From Glandiceps talaboti (taxonomy: Eukaryota > Hemichordata > Enteropneusta > Spengelidae): a stretch of 64,000 nt of DNA. Where the stretch lies: contig NC_135565.1 of assembly GCF_964340395.1 (NCBI RefSeq), positions 12,634,242-12,698,241 on the forward strand, given 5' to 3'. The translations under genes were made by a program, and so were the position numbers. Below the pieces are notes generated by a model. That model worked only from the letters and a program-made list of their open reading frames with translations, was not told where the DNA came from and made no database searches. This document shows positions 1-11,000 of this stretch, one piece after another (position 1 is the stretch's first letter; the number at the start of each line of letters is the position of its first letter).

Positions 1-718
1 AAAATTCCATGAGCACTGAGCACTTTCTCCGTATTTATACGAGGAATATATATTTAACCAAATATTTAACAAAATGGGGGGTTATGTAAATTACATTTGC
101 TGGAACAGACCGTTTTCCTTATAATTGGGTACCCTAACATATATAAATGTTTAAGTCTACTATTGGTGTCCTGATGGTGCATGCCCTGAACTCAATCAAA
201 ATACATTTACTGGTATTGTTTCCACGCAAAAAAGTTTAAGTTTCCCTTGAAGACCCGCCATGATGTAAAACAACAGCATTTTAAATGCTTACTTTGAAGA
301 AGCAAGAAAGTGCAATCGCCCCTAAGTAGTACGTGTATTCATATAACGCATACATAGGTATCAGACAAAACATGTGGGTAGTTAGTAGTAACAATTCGAA
401 CTCTGGCTCTAGTAAGAGTGAAATTCATCTAGATCTTATAATATACTAATTTAATATCAAAAAACACAAATTTGAATTTTAAATTCATATTTGAAATCCT
501 AACTAGTGGGAGATTATTAGTCTGGATGACCAGCCTGTGGTTCCAACCACAGTGAAGGTATAAATCTGTGAGTGAAGGCATAACTCGTAACGATGCTGTA
601 TAGGAACTAGACTAGAAGATTATTGGTTGAAACCTTGTATGATAATCCGTAGACAATCAAATCTACTGTCATATTCTAAATTAATGGGATGGTATCACCA
701 AAATTAAATTTACATGGC
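1..718. other. BHMT-like intron, with one dispersed repeat copy
   Basis: No exon seen. Positions 519-616 share a sequence (tagtctggat...gtataggaactagacta) with 47733-47805, so part of this intron is a dispersed repeat. Confidence 0.5.
519..616. repeat. dispersed repeat, copy 1 (other copy at 47733)
   Basis: Starts with tagtctggatg and ends with gtataggaactagacta. Copy 2 at 47733-47805 has the same order of blocks with small gaps. Family unknown and too short to classify. Confidence 0.6.
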
Positions 719-724
719 ACTCAC
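719..724 (-). other. splice donor of the BHMT-like exon
   Basis: The minus strand reads ACG|GTGAGT directly after the conserved QAFT codons. The phase-0 junction and the loss of homology after it support this as the exon end. Confidence 0.75.
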
Positions 725-958
725 CGTGAAAGCCTGAACTACGTCACTTCCGGCATGAACAAATTCGTGATATGCGGCTTTCACCAAGTCTGGATGTTCC
801 ATTATTACAACAGGAAACCATGTACCACCTTGTAGATAACCACGTCTCTCGAAATAGAAGAGATATCCCTCCGCCATGATGATGGTGTCACCATCCCGAA
901 TTCTCTCCATAAAACCTTTATAGAGTTGATTGTTGAATGGTAACTTATGATAAAACAA
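725..958 (-). CDS. BHMT: BHMT-like methyltransferase, N-terminal exon (partial gene)
   Basis: Encodes the start of a betaine-homocysteine S-methyltransferase family protein (Pfam S-methyl_trans), which in animals moves a methyl group from betaine to homocysteine in the cytosol. Seen: KGFMERIRDGD aligns to the human KKGILERLNAG start, FERRGYLQGG to LEKRGYVKAG, and HEFVHAGSDVVQAFT to REFLRAGSNVMQTFT. The exon ends at a good donor (gtgagt, minus strand, 719-724) in phase 0, so the next exon is to the left; I found none in 1-718 and assume it lies outside the window. The start is uncertain: an in-frame ATG lies at 956-958, another at 907-909 (MERIRD), and weak acceptor-like AG dinucleotides precede KGF, so a short upstream exon is possible. 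The zinc-binding cysteines are C-terminal and not visible. The residues at the DGG position of human BHMT read AEG here. Confidence 0.85.
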
Positions 959-1900
959 TGACCCGGGGAAAGTTCACCCAACGGGTATGCAGACTACATC
1001 TGGATATAGCGAGAACAATTACCAACACCTGGATTTTTATAATAAGAGCACACTGTTCCTGACCTGCCGGCTAACCTAACACGTTTATCTCTTGAAGATC
1101 ACCAAGGTCGGTCGCATCCACTATAGCTATTTGATGAGAGTTGCGTAATCATCTCAGAATGCTGGAATGCCCACAAACACATTTCAAAATCTGGACTTCC
1201 AATTTTTGAAAATTTGTGCAAATATTTTTATTTTGTAATCGTAATTTTTGTGTAAAATAATTCAAAATGATTAATTCTCTTGTTTTACTCTAAATAGAGT
1301 CAATGGAGGCGAAAAAGTATCAAAGGAAACAAATTTTGTACGCAAAAAATGAGACCGGCATCTGAAGGGGTTATGACATTCACTACTTACCTTTCACGTT
1401 CTTTGACATGGTTGTGTGTGCTATCGTGTAAAGTTGCTGTAAAAGAGTGAACACAGAATTGATTAGATTTTAAAATATGGTCGATGGTGGCGCTAAACAG
1501 TCACGTCCGCTGCCATTGTTTGGTTACGATCATACAAAAAGTACTCAATTTGGTATGATGCCCGCACTCAGTACTTATGATAACACTAGTCCTGCTTGCA
1601 ACTCGGGGGTGGGGGGGGGGTGTCTTTCCAGAAGCTCTTTTTTTTTGGGTGGGGGGCTCTATTAATGTATTTTTGGGGGTTATCCATGGCCTCTTGTGTA
1701 ATAATTTTACGGCTTCGAAACGCTGTATTCAATGTAATGTACGTTATATACCTGGTATGCAGAGTAACTAATATGGTATATATTATATGTATAACAGTAT
1801 ATGTAGTTAAGCAGCATTTCTCTAGGCACAGCAATTTTAAATAACATGAGTAAGACTTGGAGGGACAAGAAAAATACCACAGTTCAGACACGGTAATGCC
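959..1900. other. region between genes or BHMT 5' flank, no gene seen
   Basis: AT-rich sequence with a poly-G stretch near 1603-1660. Open frames across it are poly-G/poly-C read-throughs. Any non-coding first exon or promoter of the BHMT-like gene would lie here or further right; I cannot place it. Confidence 0.4.
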
Positions 1901-1940
1901 ATTGTAGAAATAAACTGGGTATTCCAGCACAATTCAAGAC

Positions 1941-2033
1941 ACAAATACCCCCCCCCCCTCAATATTCTCACAATAGTCTAATCTACCCCCCCCCCCCCAA
2001 GATTCTCACAATAGTCTAATCCCCCCCCTCCTC
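1941..2033. repeat. poly-C tandem repeat
   Basis: The unit is a C-run followed by a block like agattctcacaatagtctaat, present about 2.5 times with C-runs of 7-14 bases. Such runs slip easily in copying and sequencing, so length may vary. Confidence 0.75.
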
Positions 2034-3229
2034 CCTTGCAATTTCAAAAACAGCAGTGTGTAACCACGTGCACCCCTCCCCGGTCAAATAGGTACTGGCC
2101 GGTCCCTATATAACGTTCAATGAACAATGAGACAGTTAGTTTGGAGTTGGAGAAACACGCCTGTTGCATGCCCCTCTTGACTGCAAGCCAGTAACTCAGA
2201 TCCATAGGTCCGTGGATGACGCACGATATGAGTTCGACGAACTTTCATTGTTTGCAATGATCTGATTTCAAGCAGATGACCTTGGATATAACTTATGGTA
2301 TTCACTGATAAGCTTACTACTTTTATGTATTGCAATGTGCACTGTGATAGGAAACTATCTTGTGAGTGAACCACAAGAAAACCCATCAAATCAACAGGTG
2401 GGGCCGTGGGTGATGGGGGATGACAGGGGTGGCAACATGAATATGATGAACGGTACACTCAATTCAGCGCATTGATAAGGTATAATGGTCTTGTCAGCGC
2501 AGAATTGGCTGTGAAAATCGGTGTTAGTATGCATGAAGCACGTATGATGCACGGACATAGTACTACATAGTATATAGTACATTTATAAATTAATTCAGCC
2601 AACCCTTTTTTTAAAGGACTGCTGGGCACAGTCCTGCCTCCCTCTCGACCCCTACTCCATGAATGCACTCCTTGCAATGTAATGCAATAAACCTATCTTA
2701 CAACAAATTTTTGAAGCTACGACTTTCGTGATATCGACTTCGACAATATGTACACATAAGTAATACACGTTACCTTATGAGTTAGCTGAGTTTGAGGGTG
2801 TCGACGGCGTGCCTTGATCAGAGGAAATGGTGCGATGATCAAAGTCTACTATATCGAAAGAGTTACGCCTGATGTTCACAATAGTAATGCAATGGTGTAC
2901 ATAATCTAGTTTATTGTACTATGACAAACTGTCAAAAGTTTTTAAAGTCTCAAAATTAACATTTTGCCTTCAGTTTTTCAGTTTTAAGTAAATCAATACG
3001 CAAAAACACAAATTACAGTAAACCTTCGTATGTACAGACAATATTGGAGTGTTCCCCCGGATAATGTATTATATGAGTTACCTAACAGCACTATACAGCA
3101 TAGTACTAGTATAGTGTAGTCTAGAGTGGTGTAGATCAGTGTAGTGCTCGATGTTCGGCCTGATGGCCTCACTGTCGTAGTTCCCTATATTTTCGTAGTT
3201 CTATGTGACCTAACAACTTCACGAGCGCC

Positions 3230-3410
3230 TATGATGCAGTGTAGCGAAGTGTAGTGTAGTATAGTGCAGTGCAGTGCAGTGCAGTGTAGTGTAGTGTAGT
3301 TTAGTTTAGTGCAATGTAGTGCATAGTGTAGTGTAGTGTAGTGTAGTGTAGTGTATGTAGTATAGTGTAGTGTAGTACAGTGTACTGTACATGTAGTGTA
3401 GTGTAGTATT
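3230..3410. repeat. degenerate (GTGTA/GTGCA)n minisatellite
   Basis: Long run of gtgtagtgtagt, gtgcagtgcagt and similar five-base units, with the same motif sparsely from about 3110. Confidence 0.85.
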
Positions 3411-3450
3411 ATTTTTACCTCCCGTAAGGGGAGGAAATGAAATGACGATG

Positions 3451-3466
3451 TCTGCCTGTCTGTCTG

Positions 3467-3502
<36 letters not shown>

Positions 3503-3514
3503 CGTCCATCTGTG

Positions 3515-3549
<35 letters not shown>
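3451..3549. repeat. (TCTG)n microsatellite
   Basis: Near-pure tctg tetranucleotides with tccg and tgtg interruptions. It follows a short palindrome, cctcccgtaaggggagg (3419-3435), that looks like the edge of a dispersed element. Confidence 0.9.
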
Positions 3550-3639
3550 GTCATCATTTTCTTAAAAACTGCTGGCTCAATTATAATGAAATTTGCTATG
3601 TACATCTTCCATATGCTAATGGCAAGAACTGATTAGATT

Positions 3640-4265
3640 TTGGTAAACATCCAATGAACATTGATTAGTTATTTGCATAATGAATGGTTTTGAGTAATTA
3701 GGCTGTATATTTGGAATGCATACTTCAAATTCAATATAATTTAGTACATAAGATAACCATAACTAAGTGCATATAAAGTTTGTTGATGTAGATTACAGTT
3801 TTAACGATTAATTTGCATAGTTAATGACTTTCGGTAAATTGGCTTTATCTTAAGAATGCAAGCATATACTAACCATAACAATGTGCACAAGTTTGTTGAC
3901 ATAGCCTTTACTTTTAATGAGTAATTTGATTGATTAATAATCTTCAGTAATTAAGCTATAACTTTAAGAATGCTCATTTCAGATTCCATATAATTTGGCA
4001 CATACCCATCAACCATGACAAAGCGCACATCCTCTAAAGCCTGTTGATATAGTTTTTAATTTTATGACTAAGTTGCATAATTAATGATTTTCGGTAATTA
4101 GGCTATATCTTAAGAATGCAAATTTCAAATTTCAGATAATTTTGAATATGTATTGATGGTCGATGGTAAAGAAGACCATGTGTCATTTAAATCTATATGG
4201 TTAATTTGCATAATCAAAATGTTTTAATAATTAGGCAATATCTTAACTGTGTAAGCTTCACATTT
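3640..4265. repeat. tandem repeat, about four units of 130-150 bp
   Basis: Blocks recur in the same order: ttgcataattaatgattttcggtaattaggct, then cttaagaatgca, then ttcaaattcaatataattt, then a ccataac...gcaca block and gtttgttgatatag. Copies start near 3665, 3800, 3920 and 4070 and are strongly diverged. Confidence 0.7.
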
Positions 4266-4374
4266 CATTTAGTTTCATATAATTAATTTTCCAATTAAGT
4301 GGTACATTATGTATAATATAGCTTTAGCTTAGAATTATGTATGTGGGTATTTACACTTTCTAATTGGGAGTTAC

Positions 4375-4800
4375 TACCCACCCAAATATGGACGTTTACA
4401 TCGTCTGATCAAGTTTACCCCCCCCCCCCCTCCCCCGAATATAGGCATTTACACCTTCTGATCAATTGTATCCACCCAAATATCGGCATTTGCACCTTGT
4501 AATTGGGAATTACCCACCCAAATATGGACGTTTACACCTTCTGATCAAGTTTATCATCCCAAATATAGGTATTTGCACCTTCTTATTGGGAGCTTATCCA
4601 CTCACATTTGGCCATTCACACCATCCAATCAATCAATTCACCCGAATTTGGACCTTTACACCTTCTGCTCAAGAGTTTATCCACACAAATATGGGCCTGT
4701 ACATCTTCTCATTGGGAGTTTATCCATCACATAGTCCTTCTGATCACAGAAGAGCTAATCCACCCAAACATGGGCGTTTACACCTACTGATCACGAGTAT
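4375..4800. repeat. tandem repeat, about 42-64 bp units
   Basis: Unit contains acccaaatatggacgtttacac followed by cttctgatcaagttta or an attgggaatta variant, repeated about nine times with drift and one poly-C expansion near 4418-4434. The open frames over it are by-products of the repeat. Confidence 0.8.
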
Positions 4801-4879
4801 GCACAACCATATTAAGACGTGTTTAATGTTACTCAATACCAGGGGTGTAAATACAGCTTTAAGAAAATGAAATATTGGT

Positions 4880-4936
4880 AAACACACACACACATGCGCG
4901 CGCACGCACGCATGTACACACACATACACGCACGCT
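4880..4936. repeat. (CA)n / (CGCA)n microsatellite
   Basis: Short run of acacaca, gcgcgcacgcacgc and acacacat. Confidence 0.8.
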
Positions 4937-5103
4937 TAATCTGATAATGAATCACTTACTCGACAAGCATATAACTCAGAATGACAACGCTCTACCTCAC
5001 AGTCTGAAAGTATGTCACAAGGGTACAACGCACACAACATACAATCTTCAACTAATCAAAAGTATTTCCACGACATCAGATACATAGTGAAACAAAAATG
5101 CAT

Positions 5104-5109
5104 TTTATT
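5104..5109 (-). promoter_or_regulatory. candidate distal poly(A) signal AATAAA
   Basis: Minus strand AAAGCAATAAAATGCATTTT followed by a T-rich, GT-containing stretch. Position fits a long 3' UTR ending near 5090. Inference only. Confidence 0.3.
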
Positions 5110-8054
5110 GCTTTCATAAATTGCAAGTTGCCAAGTGATATGCGAGGCAGCAGACAAAGAATATCAAAACTCTACAACATCAATAACAGCGAAATCAATG
5201 AACCATCGTCATTCATATAACAAACTAAATTTATCACTGTACACCCTTTACCAATCCACAATCACAAATCACATTTACCTAATTACATTTTCGTTGTAAA
5301 ACAAGTTATCTCTGTCTGCAACTTGCTTGGAAAAGATTGCAAGAGATAAAAGTTATAGGGATAGAAGTCACGCTCTTAGCCTATATAAAGCCATATATAA
5401 ATAGCGTCACTTCTCCTGGTGAGGAACCAGACCGGCAGCATACAACTTGTAATATCTCTCGACATTTCCGTTAAAAGTCAATTTATACAAAAGTGTGCAA
5501 AATACATTTTCATTCTCTCAATATAAACTTATAGGCAATAATCAAGTACCCTATAAAATGCAGCAAAAATCTGGTAAAGCACTAATCTGCCTTTAACTCT
5601 ACATTTGAACAACATTAAAGTGTTGAATGTCAGTTTTATCTTCCCCTGCTAAAATCTCAAGATTAAAAGTTTGGGTTTCTAAAATATCATTTTCACTATT
5701 TTCATTGAAGTGTCGTGCAAGGCTGAAATTCATACACCTTTGCATGATATAAAAACAAATCTTATGACCTAATAGTCTACAGCTGCCAAAGTTAGATCAT
5801 TCTTCATGCTTAAATAATCAGTCATTAAAAGTGGCACAAGCTGAGTTCACTAAAAACTATTTTACTTTCATATATGTAAAACTGCAATTAATTATACTGG
5901 TGTATAATACTAATGCCAATGTAAGTCCTCGATGGTGCCGCCGATATCGCATTCTGGTATTGTTACCACGTTTGGTCACATGACAACAGTGTTGTCAACA
6001 TCTTAGAAAATGTTTAATAAATTACGTCAATGTTATGTGTCATTCCTAAGTACCAGCTTTGGGTTCTGGTGGTTAATGGCCTATTCTGCATATATAATAG
6101 ACGTTGGATTTAAGAAGGTGTTCATTATGCCAGATGACTTTGACTATGCAGAACGTTCACAGAGCTCATACAGTGCCTTATGAAACTGCCATTTTATAGA
6201 GTTTAGAGATTTTTTATCTCCTTATGCACGACAGTATTATGAATATACAGGAAAGAAATCTGTCACTTTATTTTTGAAAATAGTTGGCTTGATACACGTT
6301 GAAAGTGTTGAGACACCAACCTGAACCTGGGATTGACAATCAGCCCTTTAAATATACAGCAGCATTTGCATTCAACATGTATTTTTTAATTGATCTATAC
6401 AAAATATATGCCCCAAACACGTGTAAACTCAGCTTGTGCCTCCTATACACACCTTTACCTATATGCTTATTATTTTTTCAGTTTTTATCTGTTTTTACAG
6501 TATTTTTTTGTTCAACATAAAGTAAAATTAATACGTATAATTTTTTCCCCAAAAAAGTATGTACATAAAAATTAACATGCACTTAATATCAGGACAACAT
6601 AGGAAACACTGATAGGTTTTCTATACTGTTAAAAGATGGTGTCAAATTACAAGTCTGCGTCAACACATCATTGAAATTAAAACTGCATGGTATTAAATGG
6701 TTGAAAATTCATTGGTTACTGGGGATATGAAAGATGCTATAAATATACTAGGAGCTTGTAATATAAATATGTTTTACATAGCCTTAAATAAACTATACGT
6801 ATGTTACATTCAATATTAGTATGAATGTATGTTTAAAAGTCACTCTGTTACACTTGCTATAAACTCTGGTTCATAAAATCTGGATCATACCTGCTTTAAA
6901 AAAAAGTCATACATTAATCTATGGTAACTATAGCAACAGGTTAAAGTAAATATTTTAATACTCTACTGAGAGAGAAAGTTCAGAAAAGTATGAGTTAAGA
7001 AAAGTTTTCAAATCCCTAGGAGGTTCATGCTGGTAATGAACTTCCAAAGTATACATCTTTGCGATTTGATTAACTTGTAACTAGTTTGGATATGTCAGAC
7101 CTTCTTGTGATACTTCTGAAACTACCATTTCTGTAACACTTTTCACATACAACACAAAAATGGTCGAATTCCTTCCTTCCTTTATACAAATTGTACATAT
7201 TGTAATAAATGAATTAAACCAATAACAAAACTGAAAGTGATAACAATTTCTACAAATTCGCAATGTTATCATTTTCTAGAACTAGCCACAAATTGATGGC
7301 ACTAATTATTTGAATGGTCAACATTTGGTGCAGTTGCCATAGCAACCACAGTTGCTTGATTTTCCAAATCATGGGCTCGTTGGTTGATATGATGGGATCA
7401 TTATAGTCTTCCACATGTACTGTATATTCCAAATTAAAGTAGGAATTCAACAGCTATATACAATATACACAAGCGGCTTCTCTCTGTATACTTGTAAATG
7501 TTAATGTTTCACCGATGGTAACATTTTAATACTTCTAATATTTCACTTGTACACATCATTTCAAATCAAGGCACTTGTGGGCTTGATGAAAGGCACTCTG
7601 GTGTGCAATATGTCAAATTTCCAAGCGTATAATCTTAATGACCCTTACACAATATGTTTGCACTTGTCAACAAAAATACAAAAATGTCTTGAAATCCCTT
7701 TCTGACATAAACTCACTTCAGGCTTATACTCAGCAGCCATATTACAGTTCATTTCCTTAGACCGAGTCAAAGCATGAACATGGATTTTTTTGAACTTCCA
7801 ACGGATTATACCTTGTGAAGTAGTGTGCATGCTGTTACTGTTTATATCATTAACTAAATACAGAGCCCACACGGTGTAAGTGATGTTTATGTGTTATTTT
7901 TATGGTGTCTATCTAAACATGAAACCTTGTGATCAGGCTCACTGATTTTGATAGTTCATTTAATAGCTTTGACTCGGTCTAGGGAAATGGACAGTAAGTA
8001 CAGCACTTCCCAACACATAATGTACTTATCAATCTATCAAATGATCGATTAACC

Positions 8055-8085
<31 letters not shown>

Positions 8086-10549
8086 TGTACAGCCCCCAAA
8101 ATCCAATACGACAAAATATCCTACAGCACTGAACAGCAACTATACAATAGATCAATAGTAAAGTTACAAGGCTCTTGCAAATACATGTAGATGTGTCTTG
8201 ATGTTACTTAAATTTGATGTATTTCCATCCCTCTATATCACAAGCACAGAACATAATTTCCTTTTAGGAAAAGACAGTTTACAACCTATATGTTCTAAGT
8301 TTTGTACATGTAGTTCCCTATAGCAGGGTAATACCAAACAGTTTCTTTTATTACCTAAATATATTTCTTAAAATATCATTTACAATAAATGATATGATAG
8401 ACAGAACTAGTGTAAATATTCTAATCCTAATTATACAAAAATGTAGTAGAAACCCTGTACATTTCCGTTTTTACAAAGTTCGCAAACTCACTCTAAAAAA
8501 GTTCATCTCTTTACAGAATCGTTCTTGCTGAAAAAAAAGTGTTTAATTTTCAAAGAATGTTACCATTGTATAAAATAATTCCTTTTCTGCCAAGAAAATC
8601 TTGTGACAATTACTGGTTATATGCTAATTGGCAGTGAACTATAAACTCTGGGCAGGATCACCTTACCGATTTGCTTGTACACTATATGTATATACTTACT
8701 TAACAATAACAAGTATTTTCCACCAATAAATTAACAAGCCTTGACTGGTACCTTTGAAACAAATATCAACTAAGATCTCTGTTTTAAGCTTTTTAACTGA
8801 TATGTATGTAACTTATGACTATAGCTTGCATACAACTGTAGGACTTAATATTAAACCTGGATTAAATTTGTAATTAAAGTGATATTTTGATAAAAGCCTG
8901 TGTGGTGACCCATTGCCCAATTGTAATTAGAACAGCTATTTCAACAAAACACTTTGTTTGAGATTGGAAGTCAAAATACAAAATATAATTCAATTCTTCA
9001 AACATCAATGTAGCTGCTAAAATATTTTCTCAAGTCATTCAACACAAAAAACGGCTCAGCTTGAAATACTTCAGACTTTCATCAAACTTATTACGTGTGA
9101 ATATCATACTTCCTAGAATGGTAATCTTCATTCCAAATATGGTGTCCTTTTTATCCTTATAAGGCAATCTTCATTCCTAATATGGTGTTTTTATTTCCTT
9201 GTATGAGAGTCTTTGATCCATGTTTGGATACCCTTATTCCATATATGGTATCCTCACATCAAATATGGCATTCATTCTCATGAATTTTTACTTCCACTTG
9301 TTTCCACATTTGCTTGTCATTATTTCACATTCCCATGAGTACATCACCTCAAACTCTCAGACTCGAATACTTTATCACCTGGTGTCTGCAGTTCACCAGT
9401 CACAGCTGATGACACTCTAACATTTGCATATTAATTATCAGGCAATTGAAGTTCATTGGTTTTTCTCTGTCAATGAAACTCAGAGATCTGCATATTTGTC
9501 ATCTGGTGACTGCATTCCATTGGTCACAGCTGGTGAGTAATCATTGTTGGTTTGTTGCCTATTAGGAGATGGTTTGCCTTGCTTTGCTGTGGATATAAAT
9601 CAAGACTTGTTTATCAGTTTACCATCATTGTATATGTAGCAGCTATGTTGCCATGACATAAACAGGTCTCTATCTGTATTTATAAACACTGCATGTATCA
9701 AAGCTGTGGATGATGTTGCTGCAATGTGTGGCTGAGAGTTTCAATGATTGCAGTGGCTTGTAAGTTACTCGTGAATTTCAGTGGCTGCAACGCATTGAAG
9801 TTACAATAGAGGTTAAGAATTGTTATGGTGCAGCAGCCTGTCATATTGCCTGGCAATTGCTGAATGGTGAAGCTGAATGTGTTGCGGTTACAAAGAAGGT
9901 CTTAGGTGAGCCTGAAGTTGCAAGAACAGCTGTAGCAACAAAACTTCTTATTCTTGGGTCTTAAGAATTGCATAAGGATATACAACTCTACATGGAACTA
10001 TGGAGTTGGACGTAAGTGACATGAACATGAAGTGAAGAGTTTTATGTCCCTTTCACTAGATGGAGATGAAATAGTTTGAATATCCATACTGCTGGTATGT
10101 AGCTGTAAATGACTAGACTGACTTGATGGTGATGCAGCTGAACATTTTGCAGCGAAAGAGAAGCAGAAGCCGTGTGATATGTCATAGCAGTGACAGCATA
10201 TGTAGCAATGTAGCAATGAATAAGCAGCCATTTGCTTCAAGCATGCAATCATCTACGGAGTAGCATTCCTTGATGTTGGCAGTAAAAGGCAGTGGTGATA
10301 TCAGTGAGATATGAAGGTATTGGTAACAGATAAACACACTCAAACGGGCAGCATTATTAATACTATACAGCATGCACTGGAAATCTTGATGATGTAGCTG
10401 TTGGTGGAAGTAAAATAGTTAAGATTTTTAGATGTGTAAGGTTTTGCTGGTGTTGATCTTTTCATTTAAATGTAATAAATTATAGACTATATGATGCCAT
10501 TTCCACTATAGAAATAGGAATATGATACTTGTATTTATGAATTGAGATT

Positions 10550-10555
10550 TTTATT
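10550..10555 (-). promoter_or_regulatory. candidate proximal poly(A) signal AATAAA
   Basis: First AATAAA I noted after the stop codon at 10802 on the minus strand. AT-rich context makes chance occurrence likely. Confidence 0.3.
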
Positions 10556-10801
10556 TAGATTACCTAACATAAACTTCAGCTGGGTTATTTGGATTAAGCA
10601 CTCACTGTATATTAGTACATAGCACACTTATTGTGCCCATCCATCATGACACATGTATATTAGTATCACATACATGTATACTGACTAGACAGAGGTTACT
10701 TCTCTCAGTTTCATGGTTGAATGTGGGTCTATCAAACATGTTTGATGATTGAAACTGAACACAGTAATTTCCGCGGTATATCACACTCACTTAAAGACTT
10801 G

Positions 10802-11000
10802 TCAGAAATAATCAAACATCTCAACATCATGTAATACATTTATTGCATTACCTGCCATTGCTTTGGTTGCTTCTGTGACTTCCTTTGCCAATGCTGCTCT
10901 CACAGACAAAAGTTCTTCTCTCCTGTGTTTCTCTTCCTCTATCTTGTCTTTCACAGCAATCACTTCTTCTTCAACGTCCGTTTTGTACCAATCAGAAATA
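10802..11000 (-). CDS. PLEKHA5/6/7: last coding exon: C-terminal helix and stop
   Basis: Reads FISDWYKTDVEEEVIAVKDK then IEEEKHRREELLSVRAALAK and EVTEATKAMA, ending DVEMFDYF and TGA at 10802-10804. The helix resembles the C-terminal LQEQEKRxxxSCALAxEAS segment of PLEKHA6-type proteins. Acceptor atctttcag. Confidence 0.9.

Larger units (their letters stand above)
5090..10801 (-). other. 3' flank of the PLEKHA-like gene, possible long 3' UTR
   Basis: 5.7 kb directly downstream of the stop codon of the large gene, poor in repeats compared with the flanks and without convincing coding sequence. On the minus strand a candidate poly(A) signal AATAAA lies at 10550-10555, about 250 bases after the stop, and a second with better T/GT-rich sequence after it at 5104-5109. 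The true transcript end cannot be settled from sequence alone. Small microsatellites occur, e.g. (ATCA)n at 8057-8080. Confidence 0.35.

Noticed and set aside
3306-3636. Open frames on both strands
   Set aside because: Products of GTGTA and TCTG repeats.
4466-4870. 134-codon plus-strand frame
   Set aside because: Translation of the degenerate 45-bp tandem repeat; repeated IHPNMGxYT-like text in several frames.
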